A stretch of 64,000 nucleotides of DNA, taken from the NCBI RefSeq assembly GCF_965363235.1, contig NC_134847.1, positions 74,778,268-74,842,267 on the forward strand, given 5' to 3'. Position numbers and translations under genes: made by a program. Position 1 is the stretch's first letter, and each line of letters opens with the position of its first letter. The notes below the pieces were generated by a model that saw nothing but the letters and a program-made list of their open reading frames with translations, made no database searches and was not told the DNA's origin. Shown here one piece after another: positions 60,001 through 63,857 of the stretch. The stretch is from Mytilus galloprovincialis. Its lineage: Eukaryota > Mollusca > Bivalvia > Mytilida > Mytilidae.

Positions 60001-62201
60001 CAATTATATTTCACTTTGTACTTAAATTTGCATTTAAACTTTTTTTGTATTCGAGCGTCAATGACGAGTCTTTTGTAGATGACACGCACAATCCTGCGTG
60101 CAATATAATAACTCTGGTATCTTTAATGAGTTTATTTTGTAATTAATCCTTTAAAAAAAGTTAATGCGATGTACTTTTATTAGAGATAATTATTAAGTAC
60201 ATCAGCATTAATACGTCTTTCAAATGATAGAAATAACTTAGAAATTACTTTAAATTATATTTTCGTATAAACTTAGTAGTCCGCGATTGTGTGGTTTTTT
60301 GTTTGTTTTCTGTGGGTTTATTTTGTTTTTTATATATTCAATATAACAAAGAAGATGTGGTATGATTGCCAATAAGACAACTATCCACAAAAGACCAAAA
60401 TGACACCAAAATTAACAATTATAGGTCACCGTACGGCCTTCAACAATGAGCAAAACCCATACCGCATATAGTCAGCTATAAAAGGCCCCGATAAGACATG
60501 TAAAACAATTCAAGCGAGAAAACTAACGGCCTTATTTATGTAAAAATAAAAAATAAACAAAAACAATTATGTAACACATAAACAAACAATAACCACTGAA
60601 TTACAGGCTCCTGACTTGGGATAGGCACATAAATAAATAATGTGGCGGGGTTAAATATGTTAGCGGGATCCCAACCCTCCCCCTAACCTCGGACAGTACA
60701 ACATAAGAACGAACTATAATAATCAGTTGAAAAAGGCTTAACTCATTAGATAGACACAAAATAAAAGTGAACGTGGCCGGGTACTTATACATCCCGACAC
60801 AAAAAGACACAATGAACAGATCTGAGAGTACTCGCAGTTATCTGACAGCTAGTTCAAAGCAATTAACAACTAATAAAAAATCATGCCTCTAAGACTAAAT
60901 CAAACTTATTTTCGTTTTTTAGGTGGAGAATGGGACTATGTAATTTTTAGTTTGGTTCGATCGTTACCAGAATTCAGAATTGAACAGTACCCAACCTTAG
61001 GATGGTGCAAACGTAACCTTGGATTCATCACAGATGAGAACCAGATAAATGTGGCCCTTACACGAGCAAAGAAAGGGTTATTCATAATAGGTCAGTTTCT
61101 AAATTCAACTATTTGGCAAGATTAGGTCATTAAATTATTGACGCTTGCCAAATAAACGGATCACCAGATGTAACAAAATGGATTTTAATTATTAATTAAT
61201 ATCAAACCATTTGATATAAGTTACATGTTTTTGAATTATGTTATTCGAAGAAGTTGTGTATGACAAATTGTTTGAAATATTGTGATTATCTACCCCATGT
61301 ATAAATCAAATGTACTGTATTTGGCAAAACATTTTGACAACCTACAGCTTCAATTATATTTCACTTTGTACTTAAATTTGCATTTAAACTTTTTTTGTAT
61401 TCGAGCGTCAATGACGAGTCTTTTGTAGATGACACGCACAATCCTGCGTGCAATATAATAACTCTGGTATCTTTAATGAGTTTATTTTGTAATTAATCCT
61501 TTAAAAAAAGTTAATGCGATGTACTCAATTTTTTGGTGCATCGCCATCTTACACAATGAATCTGAGGGAACCAAGATTGTTTTTTTTACCTTTATTGTAC
61601 ATTTGTTTATGATTTGTTTATGATTCAAACAACATTTTTTCTTCTGTGTTTATTTTTGCTGATGCATCTTTATTTACAATATGTTTCCACCAATCTTATT
61701 TAATACTTCATCTGTTGAAATAAACTGTGATCGTTTTGTGTATATTTAAATAAATCAAGCTATGTTCAAAGACGACAATACAACTTCTTTTACTTCTTCT
61801 TTGTTGCTTCTTATCATATAAACAAACGACAACGACTGAACAACAAGCTTCTGATTGTTTACCTAAGGACATGGGCAAAGTATTATTTATTATGAATTCT
61901 TCAGATAGATCTTTTCCGGTAACGTCTTTCAGACATAGATGTAAATCACAAGACAACTGTTACAATATCTGATCTTTTATGCCAATTTACTATGTCATGT
62001 ATGAATGTAACATTAACAATTTTAGGTAATCGACATTTGTTGAGTTGCAACCAGGTATGGAAAAAATTGATCAACACGTATGGCAGTTTAGGTTGTGTTT
62101 ATGATGCAGCAGAATTTCCGAAACCTTTCCGGAAAGTCAATAGAAAAAGAAGTCGAGGGAGAAGTCAAGAGGTTGATGAGGAAGGATTCCAAATGGTTTA
62201 A
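14114..62201 (+). CDS. HELZ2-like: HEPN-zinc finger-RNB-SF1 helicase, HELZ2-like, 18 coding exons
   Basis: Whole-gene entry. Exons (all GT-AG): 14114-15091, 15772-16018, 17256-17363, 17969-18097, 19031-19093, 21173-21283, 21684-21992, 22345-22481, 25863-25935, 29389-33325, 41268-41353, 41996-42130, 42581-42718, 53247-53851, 55393-55617, 55888-56071, 60923-61090, 62026-62201. Phases chain without conflict to 2,602 codons plus stop, close to human HELZ2 in length. Domain order: Cys-rich HEPN module, coiled coil, two C2HC fingers, RNB exoribonuclease, UPF1-like helicase. Established: vertebrate HELZ2 is an interferon-induced RNB-family 3'-5' exoribonuclease with helicase domains. Inferred: this paralogue acts on RNA, probably in the cytoplasm, in decay or antiviral defence. 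One in-frame TGA (55945-55947, codon 2447) would remove helicase motifs V and VI, so the locus may be a young pseudogene, an alternatively spliced gene or carry a sequence error. Confidence 0.85.
15772..16018 (+). CDS. HELZ2-like: Exon 2: coiled-coil segment
   Basis: Residues 327-408. Acceptor TACAATTTCAG, donor CTAA|GTACGT. The peptide begins NIDSLRVEMREVKSSL and is rich in Glu, Lys and Gln with heptad spacing of hydrophobics (LLKVTETLQKMDETQQ, then MEDFIGKINDTI). This is a coiled coil of about 75 residues, likely for oligomerisation, directly after the HEPN exon. HEPN RNase sites usually form at a dimer interface, so a dimerising helix here is sensible, though that link is inference. It joins exon 1 in phase 0 and leaves in phase 1. 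Confidence 0.75.
16140..16740 (+). repeat. Degenerate internal duplication in intron 2
   Basis: The sentence-like block CTCTGAAACT..GACAAAATTAAACCAA..TTC..ACACGATCATGATTGTGGTATCTAG (about 16,149-16,212) recurs in altered form at 16,608-16,672. GACCAAATCT...CACCATGGCTAA also recurs as CGACCAACGTGGCTAA. This is an old tandem duplication of an interspersed repeat, about 460-bp period. Confidence 0.5.
17256..17363 (+). CDS. HELZ2-like: Exon 3: short linker exon
   Basis: Residues about 409-444, 108 nt, phase 1-1. The acceptor is the less usual TTTTATTTTCAAG; the donor is AAAG|GTAACT. The peptide includes NVKIKNASEIITRHDMKIEN and SSDIESHSSRK: polar, charged and serine-rich, probably unstructured. 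No domain is recognised. The exon is called from splice signals plus phase fit with exons 2 and 4, without independent similarity. Confidence 0.55.
17969..18097 (+). CDS. HELZ2-like: Exon 4: basic linker exon
   Basis: Residues about 445-487, 129 nt, phase 1-1. Acceptor GATATTTTTTAG, donor GCCT|GTAAGT (strong). The peptide runs VPNGMISREKYKNDNTDDK and then GSKKRSTWSKVKSKVKSRF, a cluster of lysines and arginines that could be a nuclear-localisation or RNA-contact patch. That role is inference. No folded domain is recognised. Confidence 0.55.
19031..19093 (+). CDS. HELZ2-like: Exon 5: 63-nt basic mini-exon
   Basis: Residues about 488-508. It is flanked by a good acceptor (TTATTGTACTTCAG) and a donor (AATG|GTAATT), is open, and keeps phase 1-1, so it can be included or skipped without changing frame. 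The peptide is SLVKKKQEKFIKGIEEEGIN, a short charged helix. Because it is symmetric and tiny, it may be alternatively used, and exon 4 joins exon 6 equally well. Confidence 0.5.
19094..21172. other. Intron 5: repeat-derived, no exon seen
   Basis: Holds an AT-rich repeat at about 19,920-20,250 (GATGAATTGTTCACTTGCAA ... AAAGGAAAAGAATGT ... GACCGTCGGAGGACTTCGGA), whose diverged relative is in intron 8 (about 25,000-25,400). A minus-strand frame at 19,159-19,491 has no recognisable product. No further exon with matching phase was found. Confidence 0.4.
21173..21283 (+). CDS. HELZ2-like: Exon 6: C2HC zinc finger 1
   Basis: Residues 509-545, phase 1-1. Acceptor TTATGTTTTGCAG, donor AGAG|GTTTGT. 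The peptide has C517-x2-C520-x13-H534-x3-C538 (CGSC ... HRKNC), a compact C2HC zinc finger of the C2H2-like fold. It is one of two such fingers in this gene (see exon 8), each encoded by its own exon. Likely role: RNA or protein contact, in line with the zinc fingers of HELZ/HELZ2 proteins, though those are mostly of other types. Confidence 0.75.
21684..21992 (+). CDS. HELZ2-like: Exon 7: unassigned alpha/beta domain (GSL-type)
   Basis: Residues about 546-648, 309 nt, phase 1-1. Acceptor TTGTGTCTTGTAG, donor TGTG|GTAATC. The first part is a polar linker. The second contains DADLGSLILWTKISKACF, a helix (FGNTFQNFFAKVLRE) and a final strand (DLTVTVHILD). A 'G-S-L plus beta strand, helix, beta strand' segment of this kind recurs, from memory, in bivalve HEPN and death-domain-like immune proteins, but I cannot name the family. 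A profile search with this exon's peptide would settle it. Confidence 0.65.
22345..22481 (+). CDS. HELZ2-like: Exon 8: C2HC zinc finger 2
   Basis: Residues 649-694. Acceptor ATCATCTTTCAG, donor TCT|GTAAGT, entering in phase 1 and leaving in phase 0. An acidic lead (LESDDLEGD) precedes C662-x2-C665-x12-H678-x4-C683 (CGICEDKF ... HKKDKC). This is the second finger of the same type as exon 6, with the F-x-x-L-x-x-F-x-x-H spacing typical of the C2H2 fold. It probably works as a pair with finger 1. Confidence 0.8.
24089..24367 (+). repeat. Penelope-like 3' tail repeat (fossil)
   Basis: Starts GTTTAACCCCGCCGCATTTG and includes GTATGACGTCTATTATTACT, GGGAATTTCTCGCTGCATTG and TTCCCCATTTCCATTCTCAA. 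It is collinear with 9,226-9,515 next to the Penelope-like RT remnant. A further copy lies on the minus strand at 26,570-26,880. Confidence 0.65.
24515..24725 (+). repeat. Degenerate tandem repeat, about 20-bp unit
   Basis: A run of variants of GGTTCAGACTAGGTCGAGTA: GTTAAGACTTGGTCGAG, TTTAGACTATGTCGGG, GTTCAGACTAGGTCGAG, then increasingly diverged forms (TTCAGACTGTTCGAGT). An old minisatellite in intron 8; no known role. Confidence 0.55.
25863..25935 (+). CDS. HELZ2-like: Exon 9: short linker exon
   Basis: Residues about 695-718, 73 nt, phase 0 to 1. Acceptor TTATCCTATATTTTAG, donor AAAG|GTACTT. Peptide FRNKLMEGLPEEEFSRVTKE then basic residues; a helical, charged linker between the finger region and the RNB exon. 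The phase fit on both sides (0 from exon 8, 1 into exon 10) is the main support. Confidence 0.7.
26570..26880 (-). repeat. Penelope-like 3' tail repeat, reverse copy (fossil)
   Basis: Read on the minus strand it gives GTTCTCGCTGCGTTGAAGTC and GTCCCAAGACTGGAGCGTCT in the same order as the copy at 24,089-24,367. The rest of intron 9 (25,936-29,388) is AT-rich without supported features; open frames at 27,535-27,717 and 27,852-28,049 have no recognised product or splice phase. Confidence 0.6.
29389..33325 (+). CDS. HELZ2-like: Exon 10: RNB (RNase II/Dis3-type) exoribonuclease exon
   Basis: Residues 719-2030. It begins after CATTTTAG (phase 1) and ends TAT|GTAAGT (phase 2). The first 150 residues are serine/acidic and disordered, with two SESS..GYET copies (29,505-29,540; 29,628-29,660) and an SSSDSDSEND acidic run. 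A beta-rich lead region follows, then the RNB domain (about 1165-1530): TIDPKGTKVLDDAIS (metal-binding site), HISDVTAYIEKGDEID, MLPEPLSLDTCSLLPGLSRL, YLIEEFMILANESVAKLL, and HFTAPIRRYIDIVTHRLL (with the RNA-contacting arginines). In E. coli RNase II the site has four Asp. Here D1171, D1179 and D1180 are kept, but the second is V1177. The C-terminal part is a Lys/Glu linker and a beta-rich region leading to the helicase. Expected activity is 3'-5' RNA degradation, possibly reduced by the D-to-V change. Confidence 0.93.
34929..40632. repeat. 5.7-kb satellite array with strand switch and inverted ends (intron 10)
   Basis: The whole block is built from variants of a 15-16-base unit, TTCAACATTCGTTTTCAACA, with frequent subunits CATTCAACATTCG, TTTCAACTTTC and CATTGGTTTT. 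From 34,938 to about 35,655 the unit reads on the plus strand; from there to about 40,600 it reads as the complement (GAATGTTGAAAACGAATGTT). The two outer ends are inverted copies: TACGAATGCCAAGTTGGT.. on the left, and complement TACGGATGTCAAGTTGGT.. on the right, each followed by ATATTCAACATTCAACATT and an oligo(T)-CTTGTATC stretch. The array lies within a 7.9-kb intron and encodes only repeat-derived open frames. Confidence 0.9.
37200..40490 (-). repeat. Higher-order repeat, 1,686-bp period, two copies
   Basis: Marker variants recur at a fixed distance of 1,686 bases: TTGAATTTTG..GATTGTTGAATTCTG at 38,005 and 39,691; GTTGAGAACAAATG at 37,199/38,885, 37,732/39,418 and 38,472/40,158. The second copy is a little shorter near 40,110-40,140. 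An earlier block (about 36,417) is offset by 1,315 bases from 37,732, so the first unit was rearranged. This shows recent segment-scale amplification by unequal exchange. Confidence 0.8.
40655..40870 (+). repeat. Dispersed repeat abutting the satellite
   Basis: Contains CCTGATATGGTACAGGCATT, TTTCAAATGTAGAAAATGGT and GGATTAAACCTGGTTTTATA. Shorter or older copies occur at 1,590-1,690, 3,015-3,165 and 34,385-34,440. It begins some 20 bases after the satellite ends. Confidence 0.6.
41268..41353 (+). CDS. HELZ2-like: Exon 11: helicase lead-in helix
   Basis: Residues about 2031-2059, 86 nt, phase 2 to 1. Acceptor TTTTCATTTACAG, donor TTCA|GTGAGT. The peptide MRIENAIRFLHEATALSRSI then AIKKNIPDF resembles the helix that precedes the helicase core in HELZ2-like proteins. 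It continues directly from the end of exon 10 although separated by the 7.9-kb satellite-bearing intron. Confidence 0.8.
41996..42130 (+). CDS. HELZ2-like: Exon 12: helicase Q-motif region and first half of Walker A
   Basis: Residues about 2060-2104, phase 1-1. Acceptor CCTTTTGTTTGAAG, donor CCAG|GTACGT. The peptide LPKNNKDQKKAIKMALTKRF then CLIHGPPG matches the UPF1-family start of RecA1 (N-x-x-Q-xx-A ... I-x-GPPG). The Walker A loop is interrupted by the intron after GPPg, and the rest (GTGKT) is on exon 13. Confidence 0.9.
42581..42718 (+). CDS. HELZ2-like: Exon 13: rest of Walker A and motif Ia
   Basis: Residues about 2105-2150, phase 1-1. Acceptor TATGGTTATACAG, donor GCTG|GTAAGA. GTGKTNTAIKLIYLF completes Walker A (GPPGTGKT across the junction), so the ATP-binding lysine is present. 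CILFCGPSNKSVDLVA is motif Ia (UPF1 family: APSN..VD.L). The following intron is over 10 kb and contains the antisense LINE. Confidence 0.9.
42870..43015 (+). repeat. Dispersed repeat fragment in intron 13
   Basis: Includes GTTTTCTATGTTGTGTCATG, AGCCATGGCGTTGTCAGTTT and GAGTTTGACTGTCCCTTTGT, which I recall as a very common mussel interspersed sequence. No other clear copy was seen in this window. Confidence 0.4.
43786..45425 (-). pseudogene. LINE reverse transcriptase and C-terminal region
   Basis: Pieces in order on the minus strand: GWKLGLLVPLFKGNN and SPDSYRPIALLPCVPKVFEH (45,120-45,425); FVVFLDSRKAFDTVW, GVRQGGMLSGLLYLVFINDL and ALADDI (44,751-45,080), with the catalytic ADD pair present; then LPSVLYGCEMWNN and a helical C-terminal region (43,786-44,685). 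The fragments lie in two or more frames. Upstream (45,430-46,190) is more eroded connecting sequence. Confidence 0.85.
46199..47421 (-). pseudogene. LINE AP-endonuclease domain, split by an insertion
   Basis: LKLLAWNVRGIMSSTVCLSN (N-W-N-V-RG start), CDVCIISEHKLKTRS (E-H metal site), FGAYLPSDESVDNY, NVIIAGDLTASC (usually GDFN) and SMIDFI. The SDH catalytic motif (STSDHLQI) is found at about 46,260-46,285, on the far side of the 388-bp insertion. The order is that of exonuclease-endonuclease-phosphatase domains in LINE ORF2. Not functional as it stands. Confidence 0.8.
46347..46734. mobile_element. 388-bp insertion in the LINE endonuclease, with 45-bp hairpin arms
   Basis: Flanked by ACCGAT on both sides (46,341-46,346; 46,735-46,740), a likely 6-bp target duplication. 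Its left 155 bases form an imperfect inverted repeat (TATCAGGTTATCTGCATGTT against its complement near 46,460-46,500). The right part has spaced GGGTCAAAGTTATTAA direct repeats. No coding capacity; family unknown. Confidence 0.6.
48060..49028 (-). pseudogene. LINE ORF1-like protein, broken
   Basis: Begins MAADVYGRVVSSSDLNSEMS and continues with interruptions. The middle part (48,389-48,757) reads LDQELSDLPRDSYVLKLIEL. The C-terminal part (48,087-48,320) is a coiled coil (MKTELSSTNERLNQHLINCE). This is typical of the RNA-binding ORF1 proteins of jockey- and CR1-like LINEs, although no zinc knuckle is seen. Two or more frame changes. Confidence 0.55.
49237..49549. mobile_element. Two abutting MITE fragments
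   Basis: 49,237-49,393 is a partial copy of the 10,246-10,641 MITE (AGTCGGTAAGATAAATTCGT, then GTGTGCTAGTGACCTAATAC). 49,409-49,549 is a separate 140-bp hairpin whose ends are TTTTAAGGTTTTTCTTGTCT and, inverted, TTGTAAGGTTTTACTTGTCG. Both lie just upstream (in LINE sense) of the LINE. Confidence 0.6.
49795..50720 (+). repeat. Triplicated tandem repeat, about 350-bp unit
   Basis: Three units start at about 49,795, 50,138 and 50,493 (spacing 343 and 355). Shared blocks: AACAACACGTT, GAAGCGCTTTTCTGGATTTA, CTCAAAGCCAAACATTTGA, AATAAATAGCCAAATTAACC and AGTTTCTTAATAATTTCAAA. The first two also share TCATGTCAGTACCGAAATAC and CCACCAGCAGAGGTA, which resemble 10,070-10,145. A local tandem expansion of an interspersed repeat. 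Confidence 0.8.
51310..51637 (-). repeat. Short interspersed repeat family A, full copy
   Basis: Minus-strand copy that, read in reverse, starts AGAAGATGTGGTATGATTGC and ends with the GGGGTTAAA...GTTAGCGGG tail. Nearly collinear with 60,351-60,690. It abuts Penelope-like sequence on its right. Confidence 0.75.
51640..52200 (+). mobile_element. Penelope-like RT 3' fragment (fossil)
   Basis: Decayed plus-strand coding sequence with RT-tail matches such as NSNIPTSPAYIINISRLIRY (about 51,730-51,790) and LRLFFGNILLALFGIYTS-like residues (about 52,060-52,120). Same family as the remnant at 7,030-9,525. Truncated, broken and non-functional. Confidence 0.5.
52913..53090 (+). repeat. Family A repeat, degraded copy
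   Basis: AGAAGATGTGGCAGAATTGC, AGACAACTCTCCATCCAAGT and CCACTATAGGTCAAAGTACA correspond to the start of family A. It ends some 150 bases before exon 14. Confidence 0.6.
53247..53851 (+). CDS. HELZ2-like: Exon 14: helicase motifs II, III and IV
   Basis: Residues about 2151-2352, phase 1 to 0. Acceptor TTCTTTTTTATTAG, donor AATG|GTAAGA. In order: a variable insertion rich in Glu and Lys, NYDVIFCTTSVATNS (motif Ib region), VIIDESGMCTEPECL (motif II; DExx as DESG), VVLIGDHKQLKPVIQ (motif III), GLSKSLFERYW, and TQYRM (motif IV) at the exon end. All are standard for UPF1-like superfamily-1 helicases, and no key residue is missing in this exon. Confidence 0.93.
53941..54549. mobile_element. TTAA-flanked MITE in intron 14
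   Basis: Terminal inverted repeats GGTAGATGGGGTGTCT (left) and complement GGTAGATAGGGTGTCT (right), each bordered by TTAA (53,937-53,940; 54,550-54,553). TTAA duplication is the mark of piggyBac-type insertion. The body is about 609 bp, non-coding, and contains two GGGTCACCGGACTTRTTTTC blocks. The rest of intron 14 (54,554-55,392) has no named feature. Confidence 0.75.
55393..55617 (+). CDS. HELZ2-like: Exon 15: start of RecA2
   Basis: Residues 2353-2427, phase 0-0. Acceptor TTAATGCTTTACAG, donor GTT|GTATGT. HKSICDFPSSRFYGGKLQTG continues QYRM of exon 14 exactly as in UPF1-like proteins (QYRMH..I..FPS..FY.G.L). Then comes a variable stretch with IFCHVEGEED and the helix EEVKQV. The frame also reads open upstream of 55393, but that part is intronic. 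Confidence 0.9.
55888..56071 (+). CDS. HELZ2-like: Exon 16: RecA2 with in-frame TGA
   Basis: Residues 2428-2488, phase 0 to 1. A strong acceptor (TATACATTACAG) and donor (CAAG|GTAAGT). LKIFKYLFEREN is followed by a TGA at 55945-55947. The same frame then continues without shift through CTINIMSQYNSQCSLITKEL to VNVNTVNGSQ (first half of motif V). The reading both sides fits the helicase family, so the stop lies inside real coding sequence. A second acceptor (TGTCTCAG, exon start 55984, also phase 0) would skip the stop by dropping 32 codons, including a core strand. A full-length protein therefore needs that acceptor, a stop-free allele or a correction of the base. Confidence 0.85.
57070..58401. 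mobile_element. 1.33-kb palindromic element, TA-flanked (Tc1/mariner-like MITE)
   Basis: Ends CAGTGACTTGACTGTTAGTG and complement CAGTAACTTGACTGTTAGTG, each bordered by TA (57,068-57,069; 58,402-58,403). The arms stay complementary to a centre near 57,925 (GTTTCCATGGGGAGATAATC against its complement), apart from a nested insertion in the left arm. CAGT termini with TA duplication fit the Tc1/mariner superfamily. No transposase. The arms differ at scattered positions, so it is not an assembly fold-back. Confidence 0.85.
57282..57669. mobile_element. Nested 388-bp TA-flanked MITE
   Basis: Terminal inverted repeats of about 70 bases, beginning GACCACTTTCGAGTTCATCC and continuing GTCACCGG..AAAACTCGTCAATTAT, bordered by TA (57,280-57,281; 57,670-57,671). 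The right arm of the host palindrome lacks it, which gives a built-in empty site (around 58,180). Confidence 0.8.
58540..58868 (-). mobile_element. tRNA-derived SINE
   Basis: On the minus strand the head is tRNA-like: AGCCGTGGTGTAGTGGTTAG (A box, about 58,843-58,860) and GGTTCGATTCCC (B box, 58,805-58,816), with CTAACAC in the anticodon region, recalling tRNA-Val. The body (58,540-58,790) has conserved-looking GTGTCTTTAACGTGCAAGAG (plus-strand reading) as in a widespread bivalve SINE superfamily. It is not a tRNA gene: the stems do not pair fully and the tail is long. Confidence 0.75.
59390..59640 (-). repeat. Dispersed repeat, reverse copy of 4,855-5,035 family
   Basis: TAGACGCGCGTTCCGTCTAT, AAGACTCATCAGTGACGCTC and TAATCTATGCCTGGGATTAG mirror the plus-strand copy at 4,855-5,035. 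Lies in intron 16. Confidence 0.6.
59789..60175 (+). repeat. 387-bp near-identical repeat, copy 1 (intron 16)
   Basis: TTGCCAAATAAACGGATCAC to GTTAATGCGATGTACT. Compared with copy 2 (61,138-61,525) I see only a couple of single-base changes and one 1-base length difference. It contains a diverged version of the GACGAGTC family. Confidence 0.85.
60351..60690 (+). repeat. Short interspersed repeat family A, copy in intron 16
   Basis: AAGAAGATGTGGTATGATTG ... GGTCACCGTACGGCCTTCAA ... GGCTCCTGACTTGGGATAGG ... GTGGCGGGGTTAAATATGTT. The longest plus-strand copy in the window. It lies between the 387-bp repeat and exon 17. Confidence 0.75.
60923..61090 (+). CDS. HELZ2-like: Exon 17: helicase motifs V and VI
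   Basis: Residues about 2489-2544, 168 nt, phase 1-1. Acceptor TTTTCGTTTTTTAG, donor ATAG|GTCAGT. GGEWDYVIFSLVRSLPEF completes motif V (GSQG.E.DYVI.S). GWCKRNLGFITDENQINVAL and TRAKKGLFIIG are motif VI with its arginine finger. No damage is seen here, which argues that the TGA in exon 16 is recent or avoidable. The exon sits between two near-identical 387-bp repeats. Confidence 0.93.
61138..61525 (+). repeat. 387-bp near-identical repeat, copy 2 (intron 17)
   Basis: Starts 48 bases after exon 17 and is collinear with copy 1 at an offset of 1,349-1,350 bases. The pair brackets exon 17 and the family A repeat in direct orientation. The flanks differ outside the block. Confidence 0.85.
62026..62201 (+). 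CDS. HELZ2-like: Exon 18: C-terminal tail and stop codon
   Basis: Residues 2545-2602 plus TAA. Acceptor ACATTAACAATTTTAG. The peptide starts GNRHLLSCNQVWKKLINTYG, the usual post-motif VI helix of UPF1-like helicases (GN...L.....W..L), then CVYDAAEFPKPF and a basic, disordered tail (KVNRKRSRGRSQE) that could contact RNA. The stop is followed by a long AT-rich 3' UTR. Confidence 0.9.
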
Positions 62202-62870
62202 ATGTGATAAACAGTTGCAGATTTTTCGGTGAAAATGTAAACACCGACCACGTATTTACTATCTGTTATAGAATTGTGATATTTTCATTTTGTTGGATTT
62301 TTTCGTGAGAGTTTGTTTGATATTACTATTTGTGTTGTTTTATTTTTTTTTATTGAAGAGATATAATTTATATTTTATAACCTGTTTCTTTAATATGTTT
62401 CAACTATTTATTGTCTAACTTAAACCTAAATTCATCCATTAATATCGTTTGAATAGTCTGATGGAAAATCATTTTGTATGTGGTATCATGCATGATCTAT
62501 ATTTTTATTATCTGTATGTTTATTATTCACACGTTAAACATGTTATAGGTTACTTAATTTTTTTTAAAAGTTCAATATGTTTTATATAGTTGAGTGGCTA
62601 AGTTTACTATGAAACACGTGTACACAGATTTTCTTAAAATTGATATCGTTTGTCTTATTACATCTTCCGAAATGTACATTAATTGAACTATTGTGTTTCA
62701 GTATTCTAGTTCACCGAAAGCATTTCCGTTTTCAGTTACCTTAACACTGAGACTTTTTGCTAGTACTTAGGTAACCACAAATCACATGTGCAGTGTAAGA
62801 CCTGACACTAAAGAAAAATATATCAAGATAGTGTCAACTGATTGAAAATAAAATAGTTATAAACAGAATC
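62202..62870 (+). other. 3' UTR candidate with poly(A) signal
   Basis: After the stop there is no coding signal. The first canonical AATAAA on the plus strand is at about 62847-62852, with a second (GAATAAAT) some 27 bases on. The first would give a 3' UTR of about 650 bases. The sequence is T-rich and AT-rich as expected. A 3'-end read would decide the site. Confidence 0.35.
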
Positions 62871-63848
62871 ACATAGAATAAATTTGTTCATTTTAATGTC
62901 ACATACCGATTGAATCGAGACATTCACATACTATTTATATACATATGATACAAACAAATAACAATCAATATCCAGTCCAAAAAAGACTTATGTTACACTG
63001 ATCCTAAAAAATAAAATACTTTCTACTCAGAATGTGACTAGTAACTTAAAATATACATAGATATTATATTAAACATGATATATTTTTTTCGTTAATTCCT
63101 TACATTATGATTTTAATACACTCCTTTCAAATAGACCGTAAAGAAGTGAAAAAAATAACAACACATGTGGAATATAATTTATTATTTTGATTGTAGTTTA
63201 AAATATCGTAATCATTTCTTTCACAAGCTATCAATGCATAACGTTTCTTTTTTATATACTAGAGAGAAAAAAACCGCGCGTGACTTGAAGACTACTTGGA
63301 GTGTTTTTTGTGATACACAGGTTAGTTTCGTGTTTCAAAAACTGTTGTTATGAACCGAAGCATTATGTTATTAGTTTTTCAGTTCTTCTTATTGAATGTA
63401 CACATAGTAGCTTCTCTCTTGTTGTTAAACATGTGCTCCTAGAAAGGAGGACAATCCAGAACACTGATGATTAAAACATTTCTCAGTGGTGCTAATTTGT
63501 AGTTTTTTTCTTTGTTCGAAATTGTATTATTTAATTTTTCGAGTGGTGCTAGTTCTGTCTCAGTGTGACTCAACTGCTTTGATAAAACACATTTTTTTTT
63601 AATTTCTTCTTTTTGAGTTGTGCGAATTTGATACAGTGATGCAAGTTGTAATAAGTGATCATGAGTAGTATGGGAGTTGACAAGTAGTACTTAAATGAAC
63701 ATGCGGCGCGAAAGCATATACGAAACAATAACGGTCGTTAATGTACAAAACACGACATTTATAGTCATATCACAAATATTTCCGATTATGTGTGTGTTCA
63801 GAGGAGTTAAAGCTCAATGCAATATGTCTCTCTCTTTATTAGAAAAGA
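62871..63848. other. Downstream region, no gene supported
   Basis: AT-rich. A frame at 63,165-63,353 has no recognised product. Oligo(T) stretches and no clear repeat family. The last part leads to the TATA-box candidate at 63,849. Confidence 0.35.
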
Positions 63849-63857
63849 TATAAAAAG
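63849..63857 (+). promoter_or_regulatory. TATA-box core promoter candidate for a downstream gene
   Basis: TATAAAAAG followed at once by GCGCC (GGCGCC), with an A-containing initiator-like sequence (ACATTCATC) about 28 bases downstream near 63,880. Spacing and composition are those of a TATA-driven core promoter. No coding sequence follows within the window, so the gene, if real, lies beyond 64,000. Confidence 0.35.
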
